A stretch of DNA of 64,000 nt from Rhodocyclales bacterium (GCA_026399475.1 JAPLQY010000049.1:1-64000), one strand, 5' to 3'. Counted from the first letter of the stretch, positions 16,327-25,975 are shown. Made by a program: numbers and translations. The notes: a model not told the origin generated them from the letters alone.

Positions 16327-18450
16327 TCAGACGCTATCCGACGCGATGAATCCGATGGATCGAGCGATGGGCTTCTTGATCGCGTGTTCGTCGCGCAATG
16401 CCTTCAACACCTGCATCGCATCAATATGGGCGGAACCCGCCGACATTCTTCGCGCGACCACCGCAAAATCTCCGGGCGTGAGATTGGGCAGATCGTTGAA
16501 CCATTGCCGCAAATCCGCCTCCCATGCCTTTCTCGGCAACATTCGCGCATCCAGACTGGACAACAACGCATGGAACATCTGGATGCGTTGATCGACGCGC
16601 AAGGAGTCGAATCGCACCTTGAGATCGAACCGTCGCAGACTGGCTTGATCCAAGACATCGAAGGCATTGGTGGTGGCAATGAAATGTCCGCGATAACGTT
16701 CGATCTGGGTCAACAATTCATTGACCTGCGTGACCTCCCACGATTGCCGTGCGCGTTCGCGATCCGTCAGAAAGCTGTCGGCTTCGTCCAGGAGCAGCAA
16801 CGCGCCTTCATCGCGAGCTTCATCGAACATCCGTCGCATCAACATCTCGGTCTCGCCCAGAAACGGACGCAACAGATCGGAAGCGCGTTTGACCAGAAGA
16901 GGTTTGTCGAGAGATCGCGCAATGTGTTCGGCCAATGCCGTCTTGCCCGCGCCAGGCAATCCGTGGAAACACGCCGTCAATCGTGGAGATTGACGGAACA
17001 TGGCCACGATCTCTCCGGCCGGAATCGAACAATTGACCCAATCGAGGTCGAAATCGACCGAATGCGTCGGAATCAAGCCGGTCTCCGGATCCTTGCCGAA
17101 TCGTAATTTGTACATGGCGCGATAGAGATAGACCGCCAGAGGTTCCAGACCGGTTTTGGCCTTGCCCGCCTGGTCCTCTTTGTTGTACCCGGAATCCTGC
17201 CCATGCCCTGAGACTTGCCCGATCACACGGGCGATCTTGCCAATCTGGGCGGGTGTCAGATCGCGATCCTCGGCAATGCCTGCCTTGAACGTATCAGTCA
17301 ATGGCAAGTCGCCCAAGGATTTGTTGATCATCGACACGCGCACGGAACGCGGCGGCGTTTTGAATCCGACCACCAGATCAAAACGTCGGGCATGGGCAGG
17401 ATCAAACCGGTCGGCCACGTTGGTGATCCAGATCGTCGGCACGGGATTGGATTCCAGTAACGTGTTCAACAACGCCTTGCCTTTGGTTCGTGATCTCCAG
17501 CTGTTTTGTTCGCGATCGAGAATCCCGTCTTCGACATCATCGAACAACACCAACGCCCGGGTATGCGACAACAAGGCTTGAGACATGCGGAATGCCGACA
17601 GACGTGATTGTTCGCGTTGGCCGTGTCTTCCGCCTTCGTCTTCGGGGACGACAAAGATCGGGACATCCAGATGTTGAGCCAGCAAGGCAGCGAATTCGGT
17701 CTTTCCGGTGCCGGGGATGCCATAGAACAACACATTGACGCCGGAAGTCTTGGCATGCATTGCGGCTTCGAGATAACGCGACAGATGTCCGAAATCTTCC
17801 TGCAGATGCGGAAAATCCTCCACGCCCAGACACGTCGGCCGGGCCGGACGCAGAAACGCATCCAATACCTTGTCGGTCGCGGTCGGATTGCAAAGGGCGG
17901 TGCACACCCGATACGTGATGTTCAGAAAATCAATCACGTTGGTGTAATGCATGACCGGCTCCAGCAATCCGATCTCAACCAGATGTCCGGTCGGTCCGAT
18001 GGCCGGCATCACATCGTCGATCCGGGCGTCGATCATGCGGGCGATGATCCATGCCGCATCCCCGCGATGCCCGCACGAATCGCCCAGATAATTCAACGCC
18101 GCGGAGAATCCATTCGATTCATGACCCAGAACGGCCAGCCAGAGCAATCGGCATTCGGTATCGGTCAATTCCAGACGGGTTCCAACCTTGCCGACCGTCT
18201 CGGAATAGAACGGACGCTCCACAAAATGCTCCTGCAGCTCGTCGTAGAGCGTCTTGCAACGACTCAACAGAACACGTGGCGTCGGACGGGCGGGCATGGG
18301 TCCGAATATCCAGCGTTGCACATTCCGGTCAAATTCAAATTCGCGCAACCAGCGTTCCGGGGTGTCGTGATCGAACAGAAACCGCAAAAACACCCAGGCC
18401 GCCTGATGATCGAATTGACTACGTTGACGCCACGATTTAGCGCGAGCCAT
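16327..18450 (-). CDS. Tandem AAA+ ATPase (two AAA modules)
   Basis: A 707-residue protein with an alpha-helical N-terminal domain of about 200 residues and two AAA+ modules. Module 1 has Walker A YGIPGTGKT (about 242-250), Walker B ALVLFDDVED and sensor-like WITNVADRFD followed by ARRFD. Module 2 has Walker A HGLPGAGKT (about 496-504), Walker B ALLLLDEADSFL and ATTNAFDVLD followed by LRRFD. The second module has a canonical DE pair; the first has DD. The double ring resembles ClpB/Cdc48-like remodelling machines but without their N-domains. It overlaps the C39-like gene by 14 bases. Likely a protein- or nucleoprotein-remodelling motor of the element; substrate unknown. Confidence 0.75.
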   Translation of the reverse strand: MARAKSWRQRSQFDHQAAWVFLRFLFDHDTPERWLREFEFDRNVQRWIFGPMPARPTPRVLLSRCKTLYDELQEHFVERPFYSETVGKVGTRLELTDTECRLLWLAVLGHESNGFSAALNYLGDSCGHRGDAAWIIARMIDARIDDVMPAIGPTGHLVEIGLLEPVMHYTNVIDFLNITYRVCTALCNPTATDKVLDAFLRPARPTCLGVEDFPHLQEDFGHLSRYLEAAMHAKTSGVNVLFYGIPGTGKTEFAALLAQHLDVPIFVVPEDEGGRHGQREQSRLSAFRMSQALLSHTRALVLFDDVEDGILDREQNSWRSRTKGKALLNTLLESNPVPTIWITNVADRFDPAHARRFDLVVGFKTPPRSVRVSMINKSLGDLPLTDTFKAGIAEDRDLTPAQIGKIARVIGQVSGHGQDSGYNKEDQAGKAKTGLEPLAVYLYRAMYKLRFGKDPETGLIPTHSVDFDLDWVNCSIPAGEIVAMFRQSPRLTACFHGLPGAGKTALAEHIARSLDKPLLVKRASDLLRPFLGETEMLMRRMFDEARDEGALLLLDEADSFLTDRERARQSWEVTQVNELLTQIERYRGHFIATTNAFDVLDQASLRRFDLKVRFDSLRVDQRIQMFHALLSSLDARMLPRKAWEADLRQWFNDLPNLTPGDFAVVARRMSAGSAHIDAMQVLKALRDEHAIKKPIARSIGFIASDSV

Positions 18451-19081
18451 GATCGACCTTTCTCAATGTCAGAACACAGGCGATGCGGACGTGCAAACGT
18501 CCGTCGGGCGTGTCGTAAATGTGATGCGCTTGCCGGCCAGGACGTACCGACAACAATCCGTTCCACGGCGACAACGGAATGGCGGCAAAGGTCGGGTCGA
18601 GAATCAACAACTGCATCGGGTTGAAATCGCGATTTCCGCGACGCGTCGGGTTCAATTCCGTGCCACCGATGCCGACGGCCAGAACCCAATGATTGAATTC
18701 GTCATTGCCGATCTGCACGATGCCCACGCCCGCGTCGTCGAGAACGGCCAGGATGGTGGCAATGCAATTGGATCGACGGATCGAACACGACAGATCGCGG
18801 GCATACGGTTTCAGAGCCGATTGCAGATGACCCGCGTGTGATCCGACGAAATATCGTCTCTCGGTCTGTTTCCACATCGACGACAAACGACGTTGTCGCG
18901 ATCTGGGCAGACCGTCGAGATCGTCGCGACGGATGATGCCCAACAAGAGCAAAGCCATGTAGGCACAATGAGGACCACAAGCTCCGTCGAGGGTGCTTTG
19001 TTGCAGATGGATGGGCATGTTCCGCACCGCAGGTCCGTGTGACGCGGCCTTGAGTGACGAATGCCAACGAAAAATGTGCAT
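18437..19081 (-). CDS. C39-like cysteine peptidase domain protein
   Basis: A 214-residue protein with a papain-like C39 pattern: LQQSTLDGACGPHCAYMALL puts the candidate Cys in GACGPHCA, then NHWVLAVGIGG carries the His and LILDP the Asp. Such domains process leader peptides or act as toxins or effectors; some are inactive. No signal peptide or transporter fusion is present, unlike classical bacteriocin exporters. The start at 19081 has GGAGATTTTC before ATG. It is embedded between RadC and the tandem AAA gene, an unusual setting. Peptidase activity is inferred from motif order only. Confidence 0.55.
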   Translation of the reverse strand: MHIFRWHSSLKAASHGPAVRNMPIHLQQSTLDGACGPHCAYMALLLLGIIRRDDLDGLPRSRQRRLSSMWKQTERRYFVGSHAGHLQSALKPYARDLSCSIRRSNCIATILAVLDDAGVGIVQIGNDEFNHWVLAVGIGGTELNPTRRGNRDFNPMQLLILDPTFAAIPLSPWNGLLSVRPGRQAHHIYDTPDGRLHVRIACVLTLRKVDHGSR

Positions 19082-19145
19082 GAAAATCTCCAATGGAAGA
19101 TGCCCACCGTGTTCCGGCAGGTCATCGAAATGAATGGAAGAACGG

Positions 19146-19739
19146 CTACAGCAAGCCGCGTTCGGCGAACGAAATCCAGTCGGCACCGGCGACGACGAAA
19201 TGATCGAGAACATTGACGTCCACCAGAGCCAGAGCCGATTTGAGGTTTCGCGTCAGCAATTCATCGGCACGGCTGGGTTCGCTAACTCCGCTCGGATGGT
19301 TGTGCGCAAAGATGACGCTGCCTGCATTCACGGCAAGAACCGTTTTGACGACCTCGCGCGGATACACGCTGGTCTGCGTCAAGGTTCCGCGAAAGAGTTC
19401 TTCACAACGCAAGACGCGATATTGCGCATCGAGAAGAACAACGACAAAGACTTCGTGTTCGCGACCGGCCAGAGAAAGCCGCAGGTAATCGCGCACCGCA
19501 CCCGGAGAAGTGAGAGCGTCGGTCGCGCGCATACGTCGGCCGAGAATGTCCAGCGCCCTGGCAATCCGCGTGTCGTCGGCAACGCGGCAGCACGCGGTTT
19601 CAACATCAGCGCGCCCGATGGCGTTGCCAGCGTTTCCGGCCGGGTTGGCAGCAGCAGGTGGGGCGCCGGAACAACGCGTTCGTTTTGATCCACGACAGAA
19701 CGGACGCCGGCGATACAAATGCAATGATTTGGTGCTCAT
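19146..19739 (-). CDS. RadC-family JAB-domain protein (mobile-element type)
   Basis: A 197-residue protein ending in the RadC/MPN+ JAB metalloprotease-like domain: an upstream Glu (CEELFRGTL), then [16 protein letters not shown] with the H-x-H-P-S-G-x(7)-D zinc pattern, then [15 protein letters not shown]. RadC-like proteins are common on plasmids, phages and ICEs; their role is unproven, though metal-dependent activity is expected. The N-terminal 75 residues are Arg/Ala-rich and not the usual HhH part. Start at 19739 with GGAG 8 bases upstream. It is part of the minus-strand module. Confidence 0.85.
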   Translation of the reverse strand: MSTKSLHLYRRRPFCRGSKRTRCSGAPPAAANPAGNAGNAIGRADVETACCRVADDTRIARALDILGRRMRATDALTSPGAVRDYLRLSLAGREHEVFVVVLLDAQYRVLRCEELFRGTLTQTSVYPREVVKTVLAVNAGSVIFAHNHPSGVSEPSRADELLTRNLKSALALVDVNVLDHFVVAGADWISFAERGLL

Positions 19740-19817
19740 AAATATTCTCCAAAAATTGGACGAAACGACGCCCGGACTCTCAACGGAGAGCCCAGGCATC
19801 ACAGAGGCAGGGGTTCC

Positions 19818-20312
19818 TTACTTGATGACCAGACGTTTCTCGCGTTCCAGATGGGCACCGGGAACGGCTTGTCCATCGAGAAGCGTCTTGCGGATTTCGT
19901 CCTTGCGGATCGACAACACGATTTCCTCGCGACGATACGTGCACGGAACCAGGGTTTCGTCGTCCAGAATCACCTTGGGCGGGTTGTCGCGCACGCGGAT
20001 GACGAACTCTGGCGAGTCGATTTCATGGATGCCGACGCGCAGAAGCTGCACCAGCAAATATCCACGTAGCCAATCGACCCGGCGTTCCAGAGTTCTGCGG
20101 CGGCTGGCCATGCGTTGTTCGGCATCCTTGATGAGACTCACGTCGCCGTCGAATTGCTGGATCAACGCGGCAACGTTCCAGGACTTCGACTCCAGATCCC
20201 CCGACGCGCCTTCGAGAGTGTCGGCAATGACTTCATCGGGCAGATCGAGATCGGCCAATTGACGTGCAACGGCTACGTAGTCGTCGGCAATGCGATAGAG
20301 AGGCATATCCAT
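19818..20312 (-). CDS. Siphovirus Gp157-family protein
   Basis: A 164-residue protein with the Gp157 layout: an N-terminal LADLDLPDEVIADTLEG segment, a long coiled-coil region with ALIQQF, EQRMASRRRTLERRVDWLRG and YLL, and a C-terminal beta part (FVIRVRDNPPKVILDD). Gp157 proteins occur in phages and mobile elements next to single-strand annealing and SSB genes, and in streptococcal phages have been linked to resistance functions; the molecular role is unclear. AGGAGG stands 8 bases before ATG. Here too it lies beside a recombination-like gene. Confidence 0.85.
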   Translation of the reverse strand: MDMPLYRIADDYVAVARQLADLDLPDEVIADTLEGASGDLESKSWNVAALIQQFDGDVSLIKDAEQRMASRRRTLERRVDWLRGYLLVQLLRVGIHEIDSPEFVIRVRDNPPKVILDDETLVPCTYRREEIVLSIRKDEIRKTLLDGQAVPGAHLEREKRLVIK

Positions 20313-20324
20313 GTTCGTCGCCTC

Positions 20325-21512
20325 CTATGCCGCGGCTGGTGTCTGCGCAGAAGCTTCTTCCGCCCAGCTGTCGAGCCGTTTGAGCAACGAATTGCATTGC
20401 GTCACGTTCAACTGCTCGAACCGTGTCACCGTGCCTTTGGTCACCTTGTAGAGCCATGCCAGTACGCGTTTTTCGGCGATACCGATTTCGACGACACGTG
20501 CCTTGACCCAGGCTACGTCGTCGGGTCCGATGATCTCCAGATCGTAGGCATTTTCACCTTTAAGTGCGACAGGAGAAACCGGCGTAGTTGCTGCCGGTGC
20601 GGGCGATGCTGGAGTGGGTGATGAAAATCCGTTGTCTGCCGGAGGCGCTGCTGGACGTGCTTGACGCGGCGGACGCGGGCGCGGTGTCGTTGTACGTTGC
20701 GGCGATGTCGCCCGAGGAGGCGGTGGCAGATTGTCGCTATCCTGACTCGAAAAGTCCTCGACGTCTTGGGTAAACACCTCTGAGAGGCCTGCCAGACGCA
20801 ATGTGGCGTCGATATGCGCGGATTTCTCTGCCATTTTTAAACTTTTATTTAGATCGAAATCCTGTGACACGTGTCTGGCGCCCACACCTTCGGCGACGAC
20901 GCGGCCGTGGGCATCGTGGAGTTCGCAACGCAACATAACCTGGGTGACGGTCTGCCCGGAGAGAAAAGCGTTCTCGTAGCCGACCAGAGACGGGTAATGC
21001 ACGGTCATGCCCAGCATTCCGGTGATCTTCTCGGCGCCGGGTTTGAACAGACTCGGCTTGCTCCAATGATATTGATTCTGGCATTCCTTGGCCCTCCCAG
21101 ATCGCGCGAGATCGCATTTGTCTTTGCCGGCGATATGCACCGGTCCGAAATCGACACCTTCGACCAAGGCCGAACGCAGCCAGTCCATGAGCAATTGACG
21201 GTTCTGCTTGCGACGATCCAGACCGGCACGGAATTGATCGGCCGGAAGATCGAGAGGCGAGAGGGTGATGGCGGGGTGCGAAATCGTCATGGACGAAGAC
21301 GATGGAGCCGGATCAGCCGGCAGAGCGGGTTCAGGAATAATGGGATCGACAACGTCGTCGTGATTTTCATCGTGACCTTGCGGATAGATTCCAGTCGTGG
21401 CGATGGCCGGGGTCAGATTGCGACGGACGACACGGCGGTTGTTTCTGATCTTGGCTTGTGTGGAAGCAGCCAGGGATTGATCTTCGGCGATCTGTTCTGA
21501 TAAACGGGTCAT
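20325..21512 (-). CDS. Mobile-element protein, putative single-strand annealing type
   Basis: A 395-residue protein. Residues 1-90 are low-complexity. The conserved core (about 90-260) includes FKPGAEKITGML, MLRCELHDAHGRVVAEGVGA and LKMAEKSAHIDATLRLAGLS, ending in FTQD. The next part is Pro/Thr/Ala-rich (about 265-320), and a C-terminal helical segment follows (YDLEIIGPDDVAWVKAR). The core pattern (Lys-Pro-Gly-Ala-Glu-Lys, then Asn-Lys and Met-Ala-Glu-Lys-Ser-Ala) recurs in phage and ICE proteins beside Gp157 and SSB, suggesting a Rad52/ERF-like annealing role. I cannot confirm that without structure prediction. GGAG precedes ATG; the upstream gene ends 1 base before. Confidence 0.45.
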   Translation of the reverse strand: MTRLSEQIAEDQSLAASTQAKIRNNRRVVRRNLTPAIATTGIYPQGHDENHDDVVDPIIPEPALPADPAPSSSSMTISHPAITLSPLDLPADQFRAGLDRRKQNRQLLMDWLRSALVEGVDFGPVHIAGKDKCDLARSGRAKECQNQYHWSKPSLFKPGAEKITGMLGMTVHYPSLVGYENAFLSGQTVTQVMLRCELHDAHGRVVAEGVGARHVSQDFDLNKSLKMAEKSAHIDATLRLAGLSEVFTQDVEDFSSQDSDNLPPPPRATSPQRTTTPRPRPPRQARPAAPPADNGFSSPTPASPAPAATTPVSPVALKGENAYDLEIIGPDDVAWVKARVVEIGIAEKRVLAWLYKVTKGTVTRFEQLNVTQCNSLLKRLDSWAEEASAQTPAAA

Positions 21513-21513
21513 G

Positions 21514-21837
21514 TCAATACTCCTCGGGCAACAACAATGTGGTGGCGGATCGGTCGGCTTCGGTGATGATCCAGAGCTTGTCTTGGGTGTTTATGCGGTA
21601 TGACGACAGCAATCGCGCGCTTTCGCGCAAGGCATAGGTGTTGGCGTTGCGGTCTTCGACATCGAGGTCTCCCCAATCGCCTTGCCAGTGACGCGAGACG
21701 AAATCGAACGGAGAGAGTTCGAGACGTTTGAGCATCTCGACAGCTCCGGGTGTGGCGACAAGCTTGCCGAGAGGGAACAACGGTCTGTCAGGGATGCGAT
21801 TGAGAATGGACGGATGACGGTTGGAACAGGGAATCAT
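21514..21837 (-). CDS. Conserved plasmid/ICE-type small protein (LLPEEY ending)
   Basis: A 107-residue protein of a family frequent on plasmids and ICEs: FPLGKLVATPGAVEML, then SRHWQGDWGDL, LLSSYRI and the C-terminal WIITEADRSATTLLLPEEY. Function is unknown. The start at 21837 has AGGAG 10 bases upstream; an earlier in-frame ATG at 21942 would add 35 residues unlike the family. It heads the downstream part of the minus-strand operon, so the promoter should lie in the AT-rich gap to the right. Confidence 0.75.
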   Translation of the reverse strand: MIPCSNRHPSILNRIPDRPLFPLGKLVATPGAVEMLKRLELSPFDFVSRHWQGDWGDLDVEDRNANTYALRESARLLSSYRINTQDKLWIITEADRSATTLLLPEEY

Positions 21838-22554
21838 GATAGGTTTGCTCCTGTGATGAATGAATGAGACATCACGGTTCGCGCGAGGCGCGTCGGTCAA
21901 AACATTTCTCGCGCGAACCTCCTTCCGCATCACGCGATTCACGATTTCCGGGTGTCAAAGACGCAGACGTGCAAAGTCCACGGGCGAAAGCCGCCCTGGA
22001 CCATGAGTCCATGACGTCAAGCTCGTTTGGTTATTCTGTCTGGATAGCCGGAGATTCCGGCCGAATTCGAAACCCGAACGCCGCGATTCGCGCTCTGCGG
22101 ATCTTGTGCACGGATCCGTGCGATTTTATTGTAGCAATCGACGGTATCTGAGGCAACTAATATCTAGTAAAAACAACTAGATAGATAAACGTTCGGGTAT
22201 GGAAGAAATTGCCGTCGAGAATGTTGCTAAAAAATAGAGGCGCGAAAATAGAGGTGCGATCTATCGGACCGTCACGGTATCAGCTACAAAATTGAGTGGA
22301 ATTGTCGAAACAGAAATCGCTCAGTCGCCGGTCGCCTTTTAGCAATCAGAGAGTGAAAGATTTCAAAATGGATTCGGTTTCGATGATGATTTGGTCCATG
22401 CGTTGATCCGATTGCCATCTGAGTGAGCGTTTTCCCAGTGCGGAGAAGCGGCACAACATTAGCATCTCGACGTCCATAACTCGTCGATCGTGACGACGTC
22501 TGGAAGGCGAGCGACGACAAGTGTTCAGGATGCCACGGGCATTGTTTAGAGCGT
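21838..22554. other. AT-rich intergenic region, probable promoter of the downstream operon
   Basis: About 700 bases without a convincing gene. The stretch near 22130-22260 is AT-rich (short runs such as AACTAGATAGATAAACG) and lies upstream of seven minus-strand genes, so it is the likely promoter or control region. No clear -35/-10 pair, tRNA or IS end was identified. Confidence 0.35.
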
Positions 22555-24339
22555 TTAGATCGACCTGGTGGCGGCTTCTTTGGGAAGAGGCGTTCCCATT
22601 GTAATCAGACGTTGCCACGACCACTGCCGGGGCAAGGATTTTTCAAGTGCGGTGACAATTGGCAGCATTAGGGCATGGCGCTGCCGGACCTCCAGCGGCT
22701 TCCGGGAAATCGTCGTTTTCCAATCCAGATAAGCCTGCATCAACCTCGGTGACTCGGAAAAGTACGCTGCATGGGCGCGCACCGCCTGCCATGCCATGGC
22801 GGCAGGCGAGCCATTCCCGATCCCTTTGTGCTGTTGCACATCAAGAATCTTGCGACCATTCGGGTGCGTCCGGATCCGGGTCTCCAGTGTCGATAGATGG
22901 AGGTAGCCGCATGTCTCGTCTTGAAGGCGAACCGACCAGATTTGCGACGTGCCTTTCATGCAGTGCTCGACATAGCTCGCAACGCAGTTACCCATTCGCG
23001 CACCTTCGTCCGTCAGGTCGGTTGGGGTGAGCAGCGGGCGGATGACGATCTCCCCGTACTCGCGTACCCCGTCCCCGTCACCAAGCGCGGGCCACCGCAC
23101 GCCGCGCCAGAGTTCCGCCTGCTCGGCAAACTCGGTGACGGCGTTACGATAGGCATCTCCAAAGCGCCGCACAATCTGGCCGAGCTTCTCCAGTCCTACA
23201 TTCGCTTTCAGCGCTGCCGCAATCTCGAGCGGGCGCTTGACCGGCATGTGCGTGCACAGGTTTCTGGGATCGGGCAGTGTCCAGTACAGCGCGCGCCGCA
23301 AGGTGTCCATGAACTCGTCAATGTCCTGCCCCAGACGTGCAAGATCCTCAGGAGTGTTCTCAGAAATCTGGTAGCCGGTTTGCGCAGAACGCCTCAGCCA
23401 GAGCTGGTTCGTGGCCGTCGTGATCGGATGTCGGGAAACGCGCGCAATAGCATTGGCGGCGCTGGCAAACTGGCGCCAGGTTGCCGGATCGCGAGGCCAC
23501 CAGCTCGGCGGAATTTCGTGCAGCAGTTTTACCAAAGTGCCGAGTTGTCCGATCCGGTGATCAAGATCTTCCGGCGTCACCCCGCATAGCACCCGGATCA
23601 TCGCCTTGGATGTCTGGTAGTGCAAAGCCAGGACATCGATCAGTGGGCGGCCTTCGTCGATATCCTTGCGCACGGAGTTCAGTTGCGGCGTCATCAATAC
23701 CGGCCGCAGCAAAGGGAACACCGCCATGGCCTGGGCGCGGTTTCGCCGGATCACGGCATTGACCGTGTTCAAGTAGCTGTAGGACGAGGGTCGCAGGCCG
23801 TCTATTGCACGAGCCTGCGCAACGGCCTCTGGATCAAGACCGGATATGAATTGCGACCGGGTTGCGAGCCACTCCGCAGTGAGTCGTTCCGTGACCGAAG
23901 TCCGCAGCGCGGAAAGCGATACGGCTCCCGGTCCAGGCTTGCCGGCCTGTATAGCGGCCTGAGCAACGGCACGGGGGATAGCTGACGTGAGCTTGAGCGG
24001 ATCGTCCTGATCCAGATCTACATCGAGCAAGTCGAGGACGACGCCATGACGGGTCGCGAACTCGCCGACGATGCGCTCGCGTGAAGCGAACTCGAACGGG
24101 CGTTCGTCGATCAGACAAGCCAGGTCAGCCGCCAGAACTGCATCCGGCAACATCCTCAGCGCGACGGTGGCAATCGCCAGCCGTCTGCCGGACGATTCGA
24201 CCAACAGACGAAAGATTTGCGGCGAGGCGACGAGCCCAAGCCTCTCCACATTTTGTGGAAAGCAGGCCCATTGGCGCAAAGTCATGGTTTCGTCTTCGAT
24301 ACTTGGGCAGGACACGGCAGGCACAGCGGTAGCGTTCAT
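22555..24339 (-). CDS. PcfJ-domain protein (594 aa)
   Basis: A large helical protein whose C-terminal third holds a PcfJ-like domain: LTDEGARMGNCVASYVEHC, SQIWSVRLQDETCGYLHLST, a basic strand (RTHPNGRKILDVQQHKGIGN) and a following helix. The N-terminal 380 residues are helix-rich with several Arg/Trp motifs and no family I recognise. The NCV core parallels NHCVG of the small PcfJ-like protein at 11708. AGGAGAAAC precedes ATG. It lies 28 bases after ssb, in the same operon. PcfJ proteins are tied to conjugative elements; mechanism unknown. Confidence 0.7.
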   Translation of the reverse strand: MNATAVPAVSCPSIEDETMTLRQWACFPQNVERLGLVASPQIFRLLVESSGRRLAIATVALRMLPDAVLAADLACLIDERPFEFASRERIVGEFATRHGVVLDLLDVDLDQDDPLKLTSAIPRAVAQAAIQAGKPGPGAVSLSALRTSVTERLTAEWLATRSQFISGLDPEAVAQARAIDGLRPSSYSYLNTVNAVIRRNRAQAMAVFPLLRPVLMTPQLNSVRKDIDEGRPLIDVLALHYQTSKAMIRVLCGVTPEDLDHRIGQLGTLVKLLHEIPPSWWPRDPATWRQFASAANAIARVSRHPITTATNQLWLRRSAQTGYQISENTPEDLARLGQDIDEFMDTLRRALYWTLPDPRNLCTHMPVKRPLEIAAALKANVGLEKLGQIVRRFGDAYRNAVTEFAEQAELWRGVRWPALGDGDGVREYGEIVIRPLLTPTDLTDEGARMGNCVASYVEHCMKGTSQIWSVRLQDETCGYLHLSTLETRIRTHPNGRKILDVQQHKGIGNGSPAAMAWQAVRAHAAYFSESPRLMQAYLDWKTTISRKPLEVRQRHALMLPIVTALEKSLPRQWSWQRLITMGTPLPKEAATRSI

Positions 24340-24367
24340 GTTTCTCCTGAAAAGCTATTGGGACGGA

Positions 24368-24802
24368 TCAGAAGGGGTAGTCGTATTCTTCTTCGCCCAT
24401 GGCAGGGACGGGAGCGGAGGAATTTGGCGTTCGCGCGGAGGAAGGCGTCCTGGGCTCGCCACCGGAAGGTTTGCCGCCAAGCATCTTGAGCTCGTTGCCC
24501 TCGATCTCGGTAGTAGCGCGTTCGTTGCCGTCCTTGTCCTGCCACTTGCGGGTGCGCAGGCGCCCCTCGATATAGACGGACGACCCCTTCTTTAGATACT
24601 CCCCGGCGATCTCGGCAAGCCGCCGGTAGAGAACCACCCGGTGCCATTCCGTGGTTTCGCGAGCTTCACCCGTCGTCTTGTCCTTCCATTTGTCGGTGGT
24701 CGCCAGACGCAGATTGCAGATCGATTCGCCTGAGGCGGTGGCACGTATTTCGGGATCGGCACCGAGGTTGCCGATGAGGATGACTTTGTTGATGGAGGCC
24801 AT
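24368..24802 (-). CDS. ssb: Single-stranded DNA-binding protein
   Basis: A 144-residue SSB. The N-terminal OB fold begins [20 protein letters not shown], with the conserved [21 protein letters not shown] and [18 protein letters not shown] flexible Gly/Pro/Ser linker follows, then an acidic tip EEEYDYPF, which matches the D-D-x-x-P-F partner-binding tail. It protects ssDNA and recruits repair and replication proteins. The start at 24802 gives the canonical N-terminus although its ribosome site is weak. Small size and context suggest an element-borne copy rather than the housekeeping gene. Divergent from the WYL regulator. Confidence 0.93.
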   Translation of the reverse strand: MASINKVILIGNLGADPEIRATASGESICNLRLATTDKWKDKTTGEARETTEWHRVVLYRRLAEIAGEYLKKGSSVYIEGRLRTRKWQDKDGNERATTEIEGNELKMLGGKPSGGEPRTPSSARTPNSSAPVPAMGEEEYDYPF

Positions 24803-24945
24803 GTCGTTGTCCAGTGGATGGGTTTTCGAGGGAGTTTGTGAGAACCAAGGCTCGCTAGGTGAGCCTGTTTGATTGTTTGAGTGTTTTTGTCGACCTTTAC
24901 GCAAGCTGCATCGGCGGGCCATTTCGTGACATTATTCTTGTATCC

Positions 24946-24964
24946 GGGCTCAATACTTAAGCCC
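24946..24964. promoter_or_regulatory. Inverted repeat upstream of the second WYL gene
   Basis: GGGCT-CAATACTTA-AGCCC, a five-base dyad with a nine-base spacer, 30 bases before the WYL start at 24995 and inside the divergent ssb/WYL promoter region. It could be an autoregulatory operator; the arms are short, so chance is not excluded. Confidence 0.3.
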
Positions 24965-24994
24965 CAGATTATTTTGGTTCCGACGGAGGTGGCC

Positions 24995-25975
24995 ATGAGC
25001 AATACGCAGCGCATCTACCAGATCGATCAGATGCTTGCGGACCGCAAGTTTGTTCCGCGTCAGGAGCTTCAGGAGAGGCTGGGGGTTTCCTGGGCCACCT
25101 TGAAGCGCGACCTGAACTACCTCAAGGATCGCCTCAACGCACCGATCATCTTCGATCGCGAGCTGGGTGGCTATCGGTTCGAGACGGAGGGCAAGCGAGT
25201 CGGGCCCCAGTACGAATTGCCAGGCCTCTGGTTTTCCGCCGAGGAAATTCATGCCTTGCTGACCATGCAGCACCTTCTGTCCAATCTCGATACGGGTGGC
25301 TTGCTTGGACCGCAGATCAAGCCACTTCTTGCACGCCTCACGGGGTTACTTGGCACGGCAGACAATCCGGCCGAGGAAGTCCAGCGGCGGATTCGCATCC
25401 GGACGGTGGGCGCGCGGGAATTTCACCTTGAACATTTTCAGGCCGTCGGATCGGCGCTGCTCCGACGCAAGCGCCTGATCATCCGCTACCACGCGCGGGG
25501 AACTGACAAGACCACTGAACGGGAAGTCTCCCCCCAGCGCCTGGTCCATTACCGGGACAACTGGTACCTGGATGCGTGGTGTCATCTGCGCGACGGTTTG
25601 CGGGCATTTTCAGTCGATGCCATTAACCACGCCGAGATTCTTGACCGGCGCGCCAAGGACGTTGCGGAGAAGCGCCTCGACGAAGTTCTCGGCTCCAGTT
25701 ACGGCATCTTCTCCGGCGACGTCGTTTCCTGGGCGACCTTGCGCTTCACCGCAGAGCGCGCCCGGTGGGTAGCTTCCGAGCGCTGGCACCCCAACCAGGA
25801 GGCCAGACTGCTGAAAGACGGCACATACGAACTCAAGGTTCCGTATTCCGACGACAGGGAGTTGATCATGGACATCATGAAGTACGGCGGGGATTGCACC
25901 GTCATCAGCCCGCAGGCGCTCGTGAAAAGGGTTGCGGCTGAGCTTGAGCGTGCGCGGAATCGCTATCCGAAATAG
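24995..25975 (+). CDS. WYL-domain transcriptional regulator
   Basis: A 326-residue regulator with an N-terminal HTH (RQELQERLGVSWATLKRDL) and a wing-like segment DRELGGYRF, a WYL domain with LIIRYHARG and then LVHYRDNWYLDAWCHLRDGL (about 172-195), and a C-terminal WCX-like extension (TLRFTAERARWV). The start at 24995 is fixed by GGAGGTGGCC before ATG. It is divergent from ssb and the mobile-element operon, which it may control. It is distinct from the WYL protein at 5831 (little similarity beyond the fold). Confidence 0.88.
   Translation: MSNTQRIYQIDQMLADRKFVPRQELQERLGVSWATLKRDLNYLKDRLNAPIIFDRELGGYRFETEGKRVGPQYELPGLWFSAEEIHALLTMQHLLSNLDTGGLLGPQIKPLLARLTGLLGTADNPAEEVQRRIRIRTVGAREFHLEHFQAVGSALLRRKRLIIRYHARGTDKTTEREVSPQRLVHYRDNWYLDAWCHLRDGLRAFSVDAINHAEILDRRAKDVAEKRLDEVLGSSYGIFSGDVVSWATLRFTAERARWVASERWHPNQEARLLKDGTYELKVPYSDDRELIMDIMKYGGDCTVISPQALVKRVAAELERARNRYPK

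Noticed and set aside
24946-24964. Inverted repeat read as a terminator
   Set aside because: It lies upstream of the WYL gene in a divergent promoter region with no T-tract; an operator is more fitting.
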